Shown here piece by piece: positions 15,526-22,741 of a DNA stretch of 26,932 nucleotides; position 1 is the first letter of the stretch, and the number at the start of each line of letters is the position of its first letter. Below the pieces are notes generated by a model. The model saw only the letters and a program-made list of their open reading frames with translations. It searched no databases and was not told the origin of the DNA. The DNA comes from CAZRXG01 sp964603985 (GTDB lineage: Bacteria; Chloroflexota; Anaerolineae; Aggregatilineales; UBA3940), in the NCBI GenBank assembly GCA_964603985.1, contig CAZRXG010000047.1, positions 1 to 26,932 on the forward strand, read 5' to 3'. The position numbers and the translations under genes are program-made.

Positions 15526-15661
15526 TAGGGAGATCTGACATCCAGGCGTGGGAGTAACCCGGAGGCCATCATCGCCTCTTGTGTTCGGAATGTCGGTTAT
15601 GGAATCCTGGCCACCTCGTTGCCTGGCAAAAGCCTGCGCCCAATGGCTGTCAACGAAGTGG

Positions 15662-16693
15662 CTACTTCATTAAGTGGCTGAGGATCAGCCAATCCAGTTC
15701 CTCATAGTCGCGGGCGGCGATCAGCTCGTCCATCTTCTTGCGGTCTAACGAGCGCACCAGCTCGACCAGCCGCAGGAACATGTTCAGGCTGTTGCGCAGG
15801 TGCTTGGTCGCGATCTCGGCTGGCTGCGTGCGCACGGCTTTCACGTCCAGGCCGACCATGCCATCTTCGTAGAAGTGGTTCTCGTCCAGCACGCGCACCT
15901 GGTTGAACGCCCGCCGCAGATCGACCGAGCCAAACGGGCGATCCTGGTCGAACTTCAGACCGTTCTGGTCGTTGAGGTGCACGCTCCACAGCTTCTTGAA
16001 TGCCAGTGCGAAGCTCATCTCGTCTGCCGGATCAAGCCCGGCCAGGACGGCGTGTGCCGACTCGACCAGCGTTCCCACGCGTGGTGGGTCGTTGGTCTGG
16101 AAGCCCAGTGCCAGCGCATGCCCGATGGTTGGGATGTAGGCCAGATCCATCGGCTCGTTGGGCTTGGGTTCGATGGCGATGCACAGATCTTCGCGGTACT
16201 CAAGCAGCGTGTTGATGGCCTCAAGCAGTTGCTGCGTGGCGCGGACGGCGTCTTTTGCCTCGCGCATGTAGGTGCCCTCACGTGCCAGCCAGAGCACCAT
16301 CAGGTGGGTGTCCAGTTCACGACCGATGTCCACCGCCTTTTTGGCACGCTCGATGGCATACTCGCGCGCTCCGGCATCGTTGGCCGTGAAAGCACCGTCA
16401 ATCGTCATCGGGTGCTCCCACAGACGCGGCGCGACGAACTCCGCCACCAGCCCGTGATCGTCCAGCTTCTTGCGCATCTCCTGCGCCTGTTTGCGGATCT
16501 CGGCTGCTGACAGGTTATCCAGGTTCGGCACGGCGTCGTCGTCGTGGAACTGCACCGCGTCGAACCCCAACTCGCCGAAAACCTTCAGCTTATCATCGAA
16601 GGAGACCGTCGGGCGCACAGGTGGCCCGAAGGGGTCGGCTCCCTCGTGGATGTTCCATGGACCGAACGAGAAACGGTATCCATATTTCTCCAT
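15662..16693 (-). CDS. xylA: xylose isomerase-type sugar isomerase, short form
   Basis: This is a 343-residue TIM-barrel isomerase that interconverts xylose/xylulose or a similar aldose/ketose pair using two divalent metals. Catalytic signatures are intact: FHDDD (His50, Asp53), LWLAREG, IEPKPNEP (metal Glu and Lys), ESAH, HLNDQ and KFDQD (metal Asps), and GLDVK. It is about 45 residues shorter than class I enzymes because most of the C-terminal arm used for tetramer contacts is missing. The ATG is preceded by GGAGAG. It is the last gene of a leftward operon with xylulokinase upstream, which supports D-xylose as substrate. Confidence 0.85.
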   Translation of the reverse strand: MEKYGYRFSFGPWNIHEGADPFGPPVRPTVSFDDKLKVFGELGFDAVQFHDDDAVPNLDNLSAAEIRKQAQEMRKKLDDHGLVAEFVAPRLWEHPMTIDGAFTANDAGAREYAIERAKKAVDIGRELDTHLMVLWLAREGTYMREAKDAVRATQQLLEAINTLLEYREDLCIAIEPKPNEPMDLAYIPTIGHALALGFQTNDPPRVGTLVESAHAVLAGLDPADEMSFALAFKKLWSVHLNDQNGLKFDQDRPFGSVDLRRAFNQVRVLDENHFYEDGMVGLDVKAVRTQPAEIATKHLRNSLNMFLRLVELVRSLDRKKMDELIAARDYEELDWLILSHLMK

Positions 16694-16901
16694 GCTGCTG
16701 CTCTCCTGTGCTCTCTAGTGGCTGAGTAGGAACGCTCTTGTAAAGTGGGTTGTCCTCTTTAATCTCTTCGGTCATGACCCGCTTCGCCGGCGACAGGGGG
16801 CCACACGGGAGGATGACCGAGCCCCCTCGTCGTTGCCTGGGGCCGGTGCACTGCGTCGGGCATGGTGCGCGGTTCGACGCGGCGCGACAACCGGTGTGCT
16901 C

Positions 16902-17873
16902 TCAGTCAGACCGGTCAGGCAGATGTCGCAACGGGGCGGACCCCATGAAGTCCAATGTCTCGGGCAGCGAGCGTACACCGCCCAACGCACCGACCCCCGT
17001 CACGCACAGCGCGCCCATCGCATTGGCGAAGCGCACCGTCCTCTCCAGCGGCCAGCCGTGCCACACACCGGCGATGAACCCGGCGGCAAAGGCGTCGCCC
17101 GCGCCGGTGGTGTCCACCACGTCGACTTGAAAAGCGGGCAGGCGGATTGACTCTCCGTCGCCGGTCATCACCAGGCAGCCCTCGGCGCTCATCTTGATTC
17201 CCACCGTCCCCACGCCGTGATCCAGTAAGGCGCGCGCCATGTCAGGCGGATCGGCCAGCCCGGTCAGGGCCCGCGCTTCGGGCAGACTGGGGACGAAGTA
17301 GTCGACGTGGGGTAGGGAGGGTCCTATCACCTCCATCCAGCGTCCGGTGGCGTCCCAGACGGTATCCAGGAAGGTAGTCACGCCCGCTGCCTGCGCCTCG
17401 CGCAGCAACTCGGCGGTCGGCTCGCCGTCGATGCCGGGCATGACCAGCGATCCGGCCACATGCAGGATAGACGCGCCCTCGACTATTGCCACGTCGACAT
17501 CGTCCGCTGTGAAGAGAGCATTGACGCCGATGCAGTGCACAAAGCGGCGCTCGCCGTCCGGGTCGACCATCACCATCGTGGCCGCCGTACCCGCCTCCGG
17601 ATCACGCCTGACGCCCCGCGTGCCCACGCCGCGCTCAGACAGCGCGTTCAGTATAAAGTCGCCAAATGCATCACAGCCGACCTTGCCGATCAGCTCAACC
17701 GGCACGCCGACTCGCGTCAACGCTGTGGCCGTGTTGACGGCACAGCCACCCGTATGCAGTCCCATTTCGTCGACCAGGACCAGTCGGCCCGGGTCGGGGA
17801 TTACCCTGACCGGCCGTCCAACCACATCGGCGACCATGATGCCCAGGCAGACAACCGGCTCCTTCCCGGTCAC
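16902..17873 (-). CDS. PfkB-family carbohydrate kinase
   Basis: This is a 323-residue ribokinase-fold kinase. The first motif is GGCAVNTATALTRVG near 42-56, followed by GKVGCDAFGDF. The second motif DTTGAGDAFAAGF contains the catalytic Asp near residue 260. The substrate is not evident; relatives act on ribose, fructose, adenosine or other sugars. The GTG start overlaps the xylulokinase stop by 4 bp (GTGA) and has GGAGAGG just upstream, so it is co-translated with xylB. The xylose isomerase gene starts 208 bp further on. Confidence 0.85.
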   Translation of the reverse strand: MTGKEPVVCLGIMVADVVGRPVRVIPDPGRLVLVDEMGLHTGGCAVNTATALTRVGVPVELIGKVGCDAFGDFILNALSERGVGTRGVRRDPEAGTAATMVMVDPDGERRFVHCIGVNALFTADDVDVAIVEGASILHVAGSLVMPGIDGEPTAELLREAQAAGVTTFLDTVWDATGRWMEVIGPSLPHVDYFVPSLPEARALTGLADPPDMARALLDHGVGTVGIKMSAEGCLVMTGDGESIRLPAFQVDVVDTTGAGDAFAAGFIAGVWHGWPLERTVRFANAMGALCVTGVGALGGVRSLPETLDFMGSAPLRHLPDRSD

Positions 17874-19420
17874 GATGCCTCTCCTGACACAGGGTGTCGG
17901 CTCACTACCTCCGCCATCGCCTTGAACTCACCTGCAAGCGCCGGGTACAGTGCCCGATAGCGCTCGTAGTAATCTGGGTAGATGGTCTCCCTCTCTGCGT
18001 CGGGTAAGGTGCGGCCCGTCACCTGGATCGTGGCCTCGCAGGCCGCTGGCACGTCGCCGTACAGACCGGCACCAACCCCGGCCAGCAGGGCCGCGCCGTA
18101 GGCCGCTCCCTCCGTCGTGTTGACGGTCACCAATTCAACGCCCAGCACGTCGGCCATGATCTGACGCCACAGCGGGCTTTTCGCGCCCCCGCCTGAGATC
18201 CGCACCTGTTCGATTGCGCCCAGCCCGGCTTCCCGGATCAACGTGAAGCTGTCCTTGATGCCGAACGCCACGCCCTCCAGCACCGCGCGCGTCATGTGGG
18301 CACGGCTGTGGCGCACCGTCAGCCCGATCCACGCTCCGCGTGCCAGCGGGTCGGGGTAGGGGGTTCGCTCGCCGGTCAGGTAAGGCAGGAAGAGCAGGCC
18401 CTCGCTGCCGGGCGGGATCGGCCCGGCAGCGTCCACCAGGTCATCGAAGTCCATCTCAGGGGCCAGCGTGTCACGGTACCATTGCAGGCTCCCGGCGGCG
18501 CTGAGCATCACGCCCATGAAGTGCCACCGGTTGGGCACCGCATGGCAGAAGGCGTGCAGCCTGCCCTCCGGCTCGACGAGCGGCGATTCGGTCGTTGCGA
18601 ACACCACCCCCGACGTGCCCAGCGTCAGCGCAATGATGCCCGGCTGAACCGCGCCTACCCCGACTGCCTGCGCTGCCTGGTCGCCCCCGCCCCCAACGAC
18701 CGGCGTCCCTTCCACCAGCCCGGTCTCGGCAGCAGCCGCCGCGGCGACGTGGCCCGTCACCTCCGGACCTTCATAAGTGGGTGGCAGCCACTCGGCGGGG
18801 ATGCCAAGTGCCTTGAGCACCTCGTCTGACCAGGTGCGCGTCTTCAGGTCAAACAGGATCGTGCCCGCGCCGCCCGCCCGGTCGACGGCGAATGTATTCG
18901 TCAGCCTGTAGCGAACGTAGTCTTTGGGCAGCAGGATGTGACGCCCTTTGGCATATACCTCAGGCTCGTTCTGCTGCACCCACAGGATCTTGGGCGCGGT
19001 GAAGCCGGTCAGCGCATCGTTGCCCGTGATCTGGATGAAGCGTTCCTTGCCCAGCCGGGCGCGGATCTCGTCGCACTGTTCGCCGGTGCGCTGGTCGTTC
19101 CACAGAATGGCCGGGCGCAGCACTTCGCCCTGTTCATCAAGCAGCACCAGCCCGTGCATCTGCCCGGTCAGGCCGATGGCAATCACGTTCTCACCCGACA
19201 CGCCCGCCTCCTGCAAAGCCTGCCGGATGCTCCGGGCAATGCCCGTCCACCAGTCGCGCGGGTCTTGCTCGGACCAGAGGGGGCGCGGCGTGGAGAGCGC
19301 CAGGGGAGTGGTGGCGCTGCTGACCACATCCCCCTTTTCGTCAATCAGCAGCGCCTTGGCCCCGGTCGTGGACACGTCGATACCAAGCAGCAACTCCCTA
19401 TCCGTCATGACAGTTGGCAC
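17870..19420 (-). CDS. xylB: xylulokinase, FGGY family
   Basis: This is a 516-residue FGGY sugar kinase. The N-terminal ATPase fold has LLGIDVSTTGAKALL; the sugar-site region reads GLTGQMHGLVLLD and WNDQRTG, typical of xylulokinases. GGGGDQAAQAVGVG carries the catalytic Asp, and the FGGY signature region is ISGGGAKSPLWRQIMADVLG. It phosphorylates D-xylulose to xylulose 5-phosphate for the pentose phosphate pathway. Two starts are possible: GTG 19420 or ATG four codons later (19408); neither has a strong Shine-Dalgarno site. It overlaps the downstream PfkB gene and shares the operon with the xylose isomerase. Confidence 0.92.
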   Translation of the reverse strand: MPTVMTDRELLLGIDVSTTGAKALLIDEKGDVVSSATTPLALSTPRPLWSEQDPRDWWTGIARSIRQALQEAGVSGENVIAIGLTGQMHGLVLLDEQGEVLRPAILWNDQRTGEQCDEIRARLGKERFIQITGNDALTGFTAPKILWVQQNEPEVYAKGRHILLPKDYVRYRLTNTFAVDRAGGAGTILFDLKTRTWSDEVLKALGIPAEWLPPTYEGPEVTGHVAAAAAAETGLVEGTPVVGGGGDQAAQAVGVGAVQPGIIALTLGTSGVVFATTESPLVEPEGRLHAFCHAVPNRWHFMGVMLSAAGSLQWYRDTLAPEMDFDDLVDAAGPIPPGSEGLLFLPYLTGERTPYPDPLARGAWIGLTVRHSRAHMTRAVLEGVAFGIKDSFTLIREAGLGAIEQVRISGGGAKSPLWRQIMADVLGVELVTVNTTEGAAYGAALLAGVGAGLYGDVPAACEATIQVTGRTLPDAERETIYPDYYERYRALYPALAGEFKAMAEVVSRHPVSGEAS

Positions 19421-19579
19421 ATGGGGCTGCCCCGGACGGCACAGGCCGCAGCGCAGCGCCGGGATGTGCCCTGCCTCCTTTCATGCAATTTGTGGAAGGG
19501 GATTGTGCGCTACCGTTGGCCGGGGAGCCAGCAGCAGCGTCCCTTCGAAAAGTACGTTCTGCCTCGCTCGACAGGTGTG

Positions 19580-20770
19580 CTAGTACTTGACGTCAACCTG
19601 CCTCTTGGAGCCAGATGACTCGACGATCGCATCGCAGATGACCGCCGCGCGGTAGCCATCCTCAAAGGTGGCGCCGTGCGGGCCGACTTCCTTGTCGTTG
19701 ACGATGCAGTCCAGCAGATGGTGGATCTCGTGCACGAAGGTGTGCTCCCACCCGATCAGGTGCCCCTGCGGCCACCAGTTCTCCCACCAGGGATGGTACC
19801 CTTCCGTGGCCAGTACGTTTGTCCAGCCTGCCGTCTCCCTCGGCTCGTGGTCGCGGTAGAAGATCTCGAACTCGTTCAGGCGCTCCAGGTTGAAGCGAAC
19901 ACTGGCCTTTTCACCGTTGATCTCAAAGCAATTGTAGTTCTTGCGACCGAGGCCGAAGCGCGTTGTCTCGAACGTGCCCAGTGCACCGTTCTCAAACTCG
20001 CAAAGGGCAACGAAGGCATCGTCCACGTCCACCCGCCCCGTCCTGCCGGGATCGTCAGGCAGAGGGCGCTCCCCGATGAAGGTCTTGGTCATTGCAGACA
20101 GACTCTTGATGCCGCCAACCAGGTAATGCGCCAGGTCGATGATGTGCACACCCAGGTCACCGAGTGCACCGCTACCCGCCACCTTTCTGTCGAGACGCCA
20201 GTTCTTGGGCGTGCCGTAGTGCGGCAGGAGCCACTCCTGCAGGTAGACCGCACGCCAGTGGTAGATCGTGCCCAGCGCGCCGCTGTCGATTAGGTACTTG
20301 ATCTGGCGCACTGCCGGCACAAAGCGGTAGTTGAAGGCCACCATCGCCTTGACGCCTGCCTTGTTCACCGCGTCGAGCATCTTCCTGGCTTCCTCTGCCG
20401 TGCGGGCCAGCGGTTTCTCGCACAGGATGTGCTTGCCTGCCTGGGCCGCCATGATGCAAGGATCGGCGTGCACGTCATTCGGGCCGCCGTTGTCGAATAG
20501 CCCGATGGCGTCGTCCTCCAGCATCTTGCGCCAGTTGGTGTAGTAACCCTGATAGCCATAGCGGGCGGCTGCCTTGGCGACGGTTTCCTCATTGCGCCCG
20601 CAGATCGCGACTAGGTCGGGGATCATTGGTGGCGGGTACATCATGTAGGGCAGCTTCTTAAAGGCGTTGGTGTGAGCCTTGCCCATGAAGGCGTAACCCA
20701 GCATTCCCACGCCGATGCTCTGCGGCTGGCTACCCCCGGTACTGTTTATGTTAACCTGTCGCTGTCCCAA
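19580..20770 (-). CDS. Gfo/Idh/MocA-family NAD(P)-dependent oxidoreductase
   Basis: This is a 396-residue sugar dehydrogenase-like enzyme. The Rossmann fold has GVGMLGYAFMGKAHTNAF near the N-terminus, the family Lys-Pro motif lies in CEKPLART (about 117-124), and GDLGVHIIDLAHYLVG contains the catalytic Asp/His pair. It probably oxidises or epimerises a sugar, sugar acid or inositol. The start is TTG with AAGGGAAGAG upstream; the first 17 residues are polar and precede the fold, so an internal start is possible. It is first in the leftward xylose-type operon, 159 bp before xylulokinase. Confidence 0.88.
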   Translation of the reverse strand: MGQRQVNINSTGGSQPQSIGVGMLGYAFMGKAHTNAFKKLPYMMYPPPMIPDLVAICGRNEETVAKAAARYGYQGYYTNWRKMLEDDAIGLFDNGGPNDVHADPCIMAAQAGKHILCEKPLARTAEEARKMLDAVNKAGVKAMVAFNYRFVPAVRQIKYLIDSGALGTIYHWRAVYLQEWLLPHYGTPKNWRLDRKVAGSGALGDLGVHIIDLAHYLVGGIKSLSAMTKTFIGERPLPDDPGRTGRVDVDDAFVALCEFENGALGTFETTRFGLGRKNYNCFEINGEKASVRFNLERLNEFEIFYRDHEPRETAGWTNVLATEGYHPWWENWWPQGHLIGWEHTFVHEIHHLLDCIVNDKEVGPHGATFEDGYRAAVICDAIVESSGSKRQVDVKY

Positions 20771-20975
20771 CTGGCTCTTCCCTTCAAATGGATCGACTTA
20801 CGAGATGAACGATGTTTTCCTGCGATACATACCTCCATTCCTGAAGTAGCTAGGCTCCTTGGTACACAACTGCCTATTCTGCCAGACTGTTCTGCCACGC
20901 CTGGCTGGGCCAGGATTGTGGAATTGTCTGGTATACGAGCTATGCCTCCTATCACACAACCATCAAACCCGTGCC

Positions 20976-21039
20976 GGGGCAGCACTATTTTTATCGGGCT
21001 TGCGGTCCAGTTCAGTACGCGCTGCTGCAGTGCTGCCCC
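20976..21039. repeat. inverted repeat GGGGCAGCACT, 64-bp unit
   Basis: GGGGCAGCACT (20976-20986) faces AGTGCTGCCCC (21029-21039) with 42 bp between. It begins within a few codons of where the transposase-like N-terminus at 21090 stops resembling a transposase. It may be a miniature insertion that broke that gene. Confidence 0.4.
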
Positions 21040-21090
21040 AACTTCCACCTGCTGTATCACGGCCACTCGTTTCAGTTCTTTGTTCGTCAT
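21035..21090 (-). pseudogene. transposase N-terminal remnant 1
   Basis: An ORF from ATG 21090 (minus) begins MTNKELKRVAVIQQV, resembling the first residues of helix-turn-helix transposases of the ISNCY/IS481 kind. The resemblance ends after about 17 codons. The frame then runs on as unrelated sequence into the start of the Gfo/Idh gene. The start codon directly abuts an inverted repeat at 21091-21120. No catalytic domain remains. Confidence 0.45.
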
Positions 21091-21120
21091 TGTCACCCGT
21101 TTTTCTTCCATAGGGTGACA
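21091..21120. repeat. inverted repeat abutting transposase remnant 1
   Basis: TGTCACCC (21091-21098) and GGGTGACA (21113-21120) are a perfect 8-bp inverted repeat with a 14-bp spacer. It lies immediately 5' of the remnant's ATG. It could be an insertion-sequence end with an internal operator. The second remnant has the same arrangement with different sequence. Confidence 0.5.
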
Positions 21121-21246
21121 TTTTCACTCGTGAATTAGCGGAGGTCACTTTTATTTGAGAATAACACGCCCATGTGCACAGTTTACTTTTTGAGGAATTT
21201 GATCTACAATCGTTATATTAAAGGCTGTGAAGACATAGCTGGGTGT

Positions 21247-21309
21247 AAAAAAGAAAGCCGGACAGCCTCAAGGCTGGCCGGCGGCGCGAGCTCGCGTTAT
21301 CACTAACGC
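21247..21309 (-). ncRNA. predicted small RNA 1 with intrinsic terminator
   Basis: On the minus strand a promoter (21316-21344) is followed directly by a perfect stem-loop, GCGTTA-GTGA-TAACGC (21309-21294). Next comes a CGCGAGCTCGCG palindrome (21285-21296). Then a long terminator hairpin (21257-21282, 10 paired bases and one mismatch) ends in TTTCTTTTTT (21256-21247). The predicted RNA is about 63 nt with no ORF. Promoter, 5' stem, second stem and terminator match the layout of the element at 21751-21814, with different bases in each stem. Confidence 0.5.
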
Positions 21310-21315
21310 ACCTCT

Positions 21316-21344
21316 AGAATAGCACAATCGCGCCGCATTTGCAA
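21316..21344 (-). promoter_or_regulatory. promoter of predicted small RNA 1
   Basis: TTGCAA (21344-21339), a 17-bp spacer and TATTCT (21321-21316) on the minus strand. The predicted start, about 7 bp downstream near 21309, coincides with the first base of the 5' stem-loop. Confidence 0.5.
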
Positions 21345-21552
21345 GTCCTCCGGGCACCGGGTTGCGTTCGGGTTCTCTTGATAAGTCGCTGGCTTGGTGT
21401 TCATTCACCCAGTTGTCATTGCCATAGCTATTCTGTATCGAAGTATTGGTGCCTTTATAGTTACTTCGTGAACTGCAAAGACTTCTTTAAACACGAAAAC
21501 ATCAAGCACATTAACAACAGGTTTAACGAAATAATCTGCAAATACATCTGGA

Positions 21553-21590
21553 TGTTCTACCCTGAAACCAAAAGATAGGAGGGTAGAACA
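21553..21590. repeat. inverted repeat abutting transposase remnant 2
   Basis: TGTTCTACCCT (21553-21563) and AGGGTAGAACA (21580-21590) form a perfect 11-bp inverted repeat with a 16-bp spacer. Its last base is the A of the ATG of remnant 2. The spacer and right arm also supply AGGAGG as ribosome binding site. Confidence 0.55.
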
Positions 21591-21658
21591 TGGACGAGAT
21601 CACGCTGCGCGAAGAAGCCATCAAGGTGAGCTTATCAAGACCATTGACTCCCCGATGA
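21590..21658 (+). pseudogene. transposase N-terminal remnant 2
   Basis: ATG 21590, preceded by AGGAGG, opens a 22-codon frame beginning MDEITLREEAIK, which resembles the start of helix-turn-helix transposases. After 12 codons it loses similarity and stops at 21658. The rest of the gene is absent. Identification rests on a short stretch. Confidence 0.4.
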
Positions 21659-21750
21659 GGTGAGTCGACCGTCCAGATGTGTTTGCACCTGGCAGTTACG
21701 CTTTAGGTCATTTGATCTATTGTGTTGTGTTCCCTACAATAGGGGTTTTT

Positions 21751-21814
21751 AACAAAAAAAGACCCGGCTGGGGAAACAGCCGGGCAGCGTGGGACATATC
21801 CCGCTATAGTTAGC
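21751..21814 (-). ncRNA. predicted small RNA 2 with intrinsic terminator
   Basis: On the minus strand a strong promoter (21821-21849) is followed by GCTA-ACTA-TAGC (21814-21803). Next is GGGA-TATG-TCCC (21802-21791), then an 8-bp GC-rich terminator stem (CCCGGCTG/CAGCCGGG, 21763-21784) and TCTTTTTTTGTT. The predicted RNA is about 64 nt, nearly the same length as small RNA 1, and has the same order of parts. It has no ORF. Compensated stems with different sequence argue for selected RNA structure. It could be a regulatory RNA or an insertion-sequence-derived antisense RNA. Confidence 0.55.
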
Positions 21815-21820
21815 ATAGAC

Positions 21821-21849
21821 ACTATATCAAAATATGTCCTCGTTGTCAA
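21821..21849 (-). promoter_or_regulatory. promoter of predicted small RNA 2
   Basis: TTGACA (21849-21844), a 17-bp spacer and TATAGT (21826-21821) on the minus strand: a near-consensus sigma-70-type promoter. The expected start near 21814 is the first base of the 5' stem-loop. Confidence 0.6.
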
Positions 21850-22097
21850 ATGGCATTCCCCGCCGGGCCGAATATCGGGCTCGGCGGTTGCGCTTTCCCT
21901 GATGCGCGGCTTCCGGTGCTGATCTCCAACTGACGCATAGCTGCCATGCGTCTTCCATACCAGATAGCGCCTAGACCGGTACCCAGCCCGGCCCGGCAGT
22001 CCAGCAGCAGGACATAAACAAACTCAGGGAAGACCCGGCGTCCAGGTTGGGGTGGAGGCCCCTTCCACGCCGGGGGCGGGTCAGCATACCCTAAATA

Positions 22098-22244
22098 ATG
22101 TTACCGGCAGAAGATATCTTGTGGGACAAGGTCGGGCTGGCAGGCCCAAAGAACTGCTACGAAATACTGCTCCACAGGATTACCGATGCGCCAAACCGGG
22201 AAGCGTGGGACATCATCGGGCACGACGGCACGCGCCCCTGCTGA
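22098..22244 (+). CDS. hypothetical 48-residue protein
   Basis: A short ORF beginning MLPAEDILWDKVGLAGPK and containing EILLHRITDAP and WDIIGHDG. Composition is balanced and protein-like, unlike the other frames here. No Shine-Dalgarno site is visible upstream of the ATG. I recognise no family. It may be a real small protein or the remnant of a larger gene in this decayed region. Confidence 0.3.
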   Translation: MLPAEDILWDKVGLAGPKNCYEILLHRITDAPNREAWDIIGHDGTRPC

Positions 22245-22325
22245 GATCGGCAGGGATACAAAACCGGCAAGGCTGGGGACGACCGACGTCCTGGCTCCGG
22301 GCAGCCGTTGATTCGTCGGTATTCC

Positions 22326-22353
22326 ACTCCACCCTCTGTACAAAGGGTGGAGT
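22326..22353. other. 10-bp stem-loop upstream of the redox operon
   Basis: ACTCCACCCT (22326-22335) and AGGGTGGAGT (22344-22353) form a perfect 10-bp stem with an 8-nt loop. A weak T-rich stretch follows on the plus strand. It may be an old terminator insulating the operon from upstream transcription. Confidence 0.4.
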
Positions 22354-22513
22354 CTCGCTCTGAGCCTCCACCAGACAGCCAGGCTACACGAAATTGCTGG
22401 GTGCTCTTTTGGTTGGGGCTTGTGTTGGGTACGATTTGGCTCAGGGCGAGTGACGTTTTCAATGAAAAAAGGGTGTCGTTTTTATTGGAGTTTGTCTTGT
22501 GGCTTTGTTGGCC

Positions 22514-22543
22514 TTGACGGTCTTGTTTTCTGAATGATATACT
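22514..22543 (+). promoter_or_regulatory. promoter of the cytochrome b/Rieske operon
   Basis: TTGACG (22514-22519), an 18-bp spacer and TATACT (22538-22543). The predicted start near 22550 lies just before a perfect palindromic operator. The 5' leader to the cytochrome start is about 190 nt. Confidence 0.55.
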
Positions 22544-22554
22544 GGTTTTGTGAT

Positions 22555-22578
22555 ATTCTACCGACCGGTCGGTAGAAT
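22555..22578. promoter_or_regulatory. perfect 24-bp palindromic operator
   Basis: ATTCTACCGACC followed directly by GGTCGGTAGAAT is a perfect inverted repeat with no spacer, covering about +5 to +28 of the predicted transcript. The core ACCGACCGGTCGGT resembles operators of TetR-family repressors. No TetR gene lies in the window, so the regulator would act from elsewhere. Palindrome and position are seen; the family is inferred. Confidence 0.65.
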
Positions 22579-22639
22579 TGATGTTATTTGGAGTTCGTTT
22601 GTTGGTGGTGGCGAGCTTCTTTGTGCGTTGTGCATTGGT

Positions 22640-22741
22640 ATGGCCTTGAGGAAGTCCTCCGTTTGGCTTGGTGGCTTCAGGGATTGTATTTGTGGCTGTG
22701 TGCCGCTGAGTGTGTTGCTTTTCCTCGGAGGTGACTTGTGA
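22640..22741 (+). CDS. possible leader peptide overlapping the cytochrome gene
   Basis: A 33-residue ORF (MALRKSSVWLGGF, then ICGCVPLSVLLFLGG) with a hydrophobic C-terminal half. Its stop overlaps the GTG start of the cytochrome gene as GTGA, which would couple translation. No clear ribosome binding site precedes the ATG. The frame extends upstream to GTG 22550, exactly at the predicted transcription start, so a leaderless 63-residue version is also possible. Weakly supported. Confidence 0.25.
   Translation: MALRKSSVWLGGFRDCICGCVPLSVLLFLGGDL

Larger units (their letters stand above)
21859..22513. other. gene-poor stretch before the redox operon
   Basis: About 650 bp without a convincing gene. 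It contains an imperfect GC-rich hairpin near 21861-21886 (GCCGGGCC facing GGGCTCGGC), the short ORF at 22098-22244, and a clean hairpin at 22326-22353. Overlapping longer ORFs in other frames have Arg/Pro-rich compositions typical of chance reading frames. Confidence 0.5.

Noticed and set aside
16593..16775. ORF starting upstream of the xylose isomerase gene and overlapping its start (MTEEIKEDNPLYKS)
   Set aside because: No ribosome binding site and it becomes an out-of-frame read of the isomerase after about 30 codons; a leader-peptide role is possible but unsupported.
20746..21111. 121-residue minus-strand ORF read as a whole gene
   Set aside because: Only the first codons after 21090 look like a transposase; the rest is unrelated and overlaps the Gfo/Idh start.
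21553..21590. Second LexA box (GTTCTA and TAGAAC present)
   Set aside because: The half-sites are in the wrong order and about 25 bp apart; it is an inverted repeat tied to the transposase start instead.
21240..21860. CRISPR array or repeat-spacer structure
   Set aside because: The two hairpin units are only similar in layout, not sequence, and each has its own promoter and terminator; no regular spacers.
22052..22363. 103-residue plus-strand ORF
   Set aside because: Arg/Gly-rich chance frame overlapping the more protein-like 48-residue frame and a hairpin.
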